From: Lycium barbarum
Lineage: Eukaryota > Streptophyta > Magnoliopsida > Solanales > Solanaceae
NCBI RefSeq assembly: GCF_019175385.1
Contig: NC_083337.1
Location: 164,499,713 to 164,563,712 of the forward strand
Reading direction: 5' to 3'
DNA: 64,000 nt
The notes under the pieces were generated by a model, which saw only the letters and a program-made list of their open reading frames with translations, ran no database searches and was not told the origin of the DNA. This document shows, in pieces, positions 60,336 to 64,000 of the stretch. The stretch's first letter is position 1, and every line of letters starts with the position of its first letter. A program made the translations under genes and the position numbers.

Positions 60336-63300
60336 TTAAAGCAAACCAGCAAGCAGCGCCCCGGGGTCTGATACCGGTGGAGGCGGAGAGGTTGGCTGAG
60401 GTTGGGGAGGAACTGGTGGTGCAGCAGCGGTGGGAGCTGTAGGGATAATAACCAATTGCTCCTTAATGAACTCCTTCAACCTACATAATGAGAAGAACCA
60501 AAAGTTAATAATAAGTTGGTAATGAACACCAAAAGTCACATTACAAATGCACGTTATGGTCGTACTCAAATGTCAGAGTAGGATCTCCAGAAGCAACGGT
60601 CATACGCAGTTGAGTTCTATCAGCTGGATCTGTTTCTATTCTTACCTGTATATTACAACCATAGAAGTGAGATAATAGCTGCACAGTTTTGTAGTTTCAA
60701 CCATATGATGAATAACTTTTGACTACAGGCCAGTGTAAAGATTTGGAAACAGCTCTAATCAGTCAGTCACAGTTACAATGCAATTTCTTTTTCCCACCCC
60801 AAAAAAGAACTAAAGAGAACATTTGGCCAAAGTTAATGAAGAATGAACAGAGGGAGGTACAATATCCTCTTCTGCTATATACTTCAGCATATCATAGTTA
60901 TAAAATTTCTTTCATTTAATGACAAAACAATATCAACAAATTGGCAATGAATGGTTATGTTGAAATCATACAAATACAAGTAATCATTTTTACATGAAGG
61001 CTTTTATTGAATCATTAAGGCTCTAAAACCACAACACCACTATCTTACCAAACACAACATGGCTCGTGTACTCTCGGAGTAGAAAGTTGTGCTAGCAACC
61101 AAATTATTTGCATTTGGATCCTGAATAAGAAATCAGATAGTGCAACTTAACAAATTGTTATAAAACCCAAAATTGACATGGACAGAGCCACACTCGAAGA
61201 AAGATAAAAGATAAAAAACTTACAAGCCCTGGACAAACCATCAACAGTAAACTGTTGAACAAGTTCGTCATTTCCGGAAGCGACATTGGCCTTACACCTC
61301 TAACCTGGTCATATTAGCCAAATAAGTTAGAGATGTTAATTGAGATCACAATTTAAACTACATTTACGAAGGTAGAGAGAAGTCCAGGATTTTACTACTA
61401 GCATGCTTAATTCAGGTATACCAACAGGGATACACTAATTTCACTCTTGAACTAGACTCTATGGTGATAGCCAACATGATAAGCAATCAAGACTCTAGAA
61501 ACCTGAAGCTTAAACAGATCATAAGCAATCTGTTAAAGCTCCAGAGGAGAACAAACTTTCAAGTGAAGCACTGTTTCAGGGAGTGCAACCAGGTTGCAGA
61601 TAGTTTGGCTAAACTAGCATCATCCAGTGACCAGAATCAAGTTGTACACTCTTTTGCTGAGCTACACAAAAATAATAAAGTCCCTTTTCAACTTGATAGG
61701 TGGCAAAGGACCAAATTTGATAGAGCTAACTCTTTTGTTAGTTAAATGATTATGTTACCAGAAGCTGGCTTGGCTTGTTGGCCTCTTCTGGTTTTGGAGG
61801 TGACTGAATCACCAATAAGTGTTGTAATTGAGGTCAGGTTTAGCCCCCCTCTGTAACCTTTTTGCTAATACAACACTGCCCAGAGTAAGACTGGGTACTT
61901 TATTGTTAAAAAAAGAAGGTAAATACAGATTACAGATAGAATGTATATTCCCTAAGTCGAGCAAGAATGAAAAAAAAAGACATACCACTTCTTGGAGCTT
62001 CAGTGGTGGCCCAGATAGTGATCTCCACTGTGGGAAAAACTCTTCCGCAGATACTGATATAGGCTGAAAAAACTTATTCAAGATGGCAGGAAGTCGAAGT
62101 TTAACATTGACCTGTAAATGCACAACTATGTCAAAACACATATAACTGTAAGAACTGTGGTTTGATGATCAGAAAATAAATGCCTCGTACCAACTGCGCC
62201 CCAAAATTATATGAGAAGTCAAGAACAGCCACATCCCTACTTGGACGGAGGTTGACTACTTCAAGAGGACATTGAACCTGCAGAAGATCATTATACAAGG
62301 TAATCAAAAGGTGAAAAAAGATTAACAACAAAGTGCAGGAAGTCCACTCCTAACAGAAGCACCATAATAACCTAACCTGTGCACGAGGAGGAATTGTCTC
62401 AGGTACTAATGACAGTTCAATTCTCAGATGAGATGGGGGCAATATCAGAGCCTGAACCGAAACAAGCGGAGCCGTATTCTTATTTCCCAAGAAGAGGACA
62501 AGTCGTCCATGATGTGCTCGCCACTCTGCTTTTATGCCAATCTGGAATTGTGCAAACAAACTAAACTAAGCGCTGAAAAGTCCATCAGTGACAGTAACAA
62601 AAAACTAGAAACAGAGTAAGTACCTGAATATAAGGATCCTCATACAGTATACCACTGTCTTTGAGGCACAAGGCATGAAATCTTTCTGCAATATTTCCTA
62701 TTGGCTACAACCATGAATCATAAAATAAGATGGTTAGAATCAAGAACTAAGAGATGACGAGGGAAACTGCAGTGAATTATAAATGCGGCAAACAAGCATT
62801 TGGAAATGTTGATCATATCAGACGTCAGCTGAAATACGTTTGACTATAAAGAACTTCCACTGGTCAGAGACATGTATTAGTGGCCATGGCAGGAATGCCC
62901 CTATTACTAGCCAAACACTATTTGGAGCTTATTTTGAATTTAGTTAAATAACCATGGGAACCACAATCAGAAGGAGAGGGCAGCCTCTTTCTCTCATAAA
63001 ATTAGAAGTCATCACATGAAAGCCAGAAAGGGGTAAAGCAAATTTACCGAAGTTGGACAGAAGCAGTACCTGGACTGTTGCAGTCTGTTCTTCAATAGTT
63101 GCAAGTGCTAACGCATCCTCTGCATTTGGAGCAACGCCGACAACGGAGCCCAAATTATGCACTGGTTGGGTAGCAGCAGGTTGAGAGCCTTCAATAGCCA
63201 ATGGACCTAAAAGATCTCCCAGGACATCAGGCGAAGGTGCTGAAGGAGGCTGAGGATCCACAACAGTCAAAGTTCCATTTGGCTCTGTCTCCCCTTGATC

Positions 63301-64000
63301 TGGTAAATTACGATCCTGACCATGTAGTAAATGTTAACTACAGTCTTATAATCACAGAATAAACCATTAAATCGTCAACATCAGCATAATGGTGCAAGAA
63401 ACATCTTACCACATTGGTCATGGTTGGAACCTTCACTAAACCAAGGTGACTGACTGGTGGAGTACCATTTGCAGAGGGTTGGTCTGTTACTACTAGAGCA
63501 TTAGAGTTCTGTTGCTGTGTACGTAGCTTATGTGCACTTTGTTCAGCAGTATCAGCCTCAGTGTCTTCAGCTTTTTTGATCAATGAGGACTACAACCAAA
63601 GAGAATTTGTGTTTATCAATGATAACCAAAAAATAAAAGAATAAAATGATATGATGTGCTCTTGAGAGGGCATGATGCAGCTGAAGGCTGCCCCTCAAAC
63701 CAAAAGGTTAATTACGCAAACACAATGCAGATAGTAATTAATCAAATGCAAAGTTTCTTGCATACCTGTCGCTCAGGGAACTTAGGCATTTCAGCTAAGA
63801 CATCCATTAAAGCTGCCCCTTTCTTACTCAACTCTAAGTATTCCACAGCTCGTTGCTGAATTTCAGCATCAATGCAACTCTCATATCTAGGATATTTGTG
63901 CAGTTCTATCCATTAGCTGAAGTCATTTGAATATAGCACAATGAACAACATATAGGGTGCATAAATTATATCACTCTAAAACCTTACTTTCTGAATATTG
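60336..64000 (-). CDS. AP2A: AP-2 complex subunit alpha (alpha-adaptin), C-terminal part, 12 exons in window
   Basis: Exons in coding order: 64000(partial)-63988, 63886-63766, 63589-63410, 63315-63070, 62704-62624, 62541-62377, 62277-62191, 62111-61986, 61304-61224, 61120-61049, 60645-60566, 60480-60336. They encode 464 complete residues to the stop; the trunk domain lies beyond the right edge. Visible are the trunk end (AVEYLELSKKGAALMDVLAE), the hinge (SSLIKKAEDTEADTAEQSA, LGDLLGPLAIEG), then the ear with IGIKAEWRAHHGRLVLFLGN, RPSRDVAVLDFSY, EEFFPQWR and GDPTLTFELKEFIKEQL, ending DPGALLAGLL. AP-2 sorts cargo into clathrin-coated vesicles at the plasma membrane, and the ear recruits accessory proteins. 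A Pro-rich insert precedes the C-terminus. Intron 61305-61985 holds a LINE fragment. Confidence 0.95.
61375..61914 (+). mobile_element. 5'-truncated LINE in an AP-2 alpha intron, antisense
   Basis: The frame through 61745 shows the C-terminal half of an RNase H domain without stops: LELDSMVIANMI (catalytic Asp), VKHCFRECNQVADSLAKLA (last Asp). After the stop, a 170-bp 3'UTR ends in A7 at 61908-61914. GAAGGTA flanks it (61368-61374 and 61915-61921). It lies in the intron 61305-61985 on the opposite strand to the gene. Different LINE family from 34340-35175, judged by the 3' end. Confidence 0.82.

Noticed and set aside
60143..60352. Reverse frame next to the AP-2 alpha stop codon
   Set aside because: Lies in the 3'UTR in another frame; the conserved DPGALLAGLL end shows the true terminus at 60336.

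Overview
The window is nuclear DNA from a flowering plant, almost certainly a member of the nightshade family (Solanaceae). The evidence is AT-rich intergenic DNA, short GT-AG introns, plant-only gene families, three tRNA genes of plant type and dense small transposons, including at least two insertions of the tobacco-type TS SINE with its (TTG)n tail. I cannot name the species.

Layout: 0-5 kb holds a diverged tandem repeat, a MITE, a hAT-like element with a perfect 8-bp target duplication and a Copia-like solo LTR. At 5.2-6.3 kb is a phytosulfokine precursor gene in three exons (PSK pentapeptide YIYTQ). From 6.3 to 17 kb the DNA is gene-poor, with one tRNA-Leu(AAG) and many MITEs. A single-exon plant-specific gene of unknown function lies at 17.0-17.9 kb. 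From 18 to 26 kb are more transposons, including a 1.15-kb Harbinger-like element. A two-exon DUF7054 gene (At4g22758-like) sits at 26.6-27.8 kb with a Stowaway-like MITE in its predicted leader. tRNA-Leu(TAA) and tRNA-Gly(TCC) lie at 31.8-32.4 kb, followed by a dead hAT transposase fragment and a 5'-truncated LINE with an intact 12-bp target duplication. A complete nine-exon cellulose synthase-like A (mannan synthase) gene occupies 38.8-43.7 kb on the minus strand. At 51.1-58.8 kb is a complete nine-exon DDT/PHD-finger chromatin protein (PTM type, 1691 residues predicted). From 60.3 kb to the right edge, on the minus strand, is the 3' part of the AP-2 clathrin adaptor alpha subunit gene. It converges on the PTM-like gene and its 5' part lies outside the window.

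The genes do not form a pathway. They are unrelated neighbours: peptide hormone, unknown protein, cell-wall polysaccharide synthesis, chromatin reader and endocytosis. The unusual material is in the repeats. Four copies of a foldback element (8994-9251, 18887-19338, 22996-23301, 30306-31070) share long inverted arms, a pol III B-box-like core in most arms, an A-rich run at one end only and target duplications of variable length. They look like inverted-repeat retroposons rather than ordinary DNA transposons. The second unusual case is the MITE in the DUF7054 leader, which supplies upstream ATGs and a 40-codon uORF whose stop overlaps the main start as TGATG.

Exon boundaries were assigned by eye from GT-AG signals, reading-frame continuity and family conservation. 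Names rest on recalled family sequences, not on a search.
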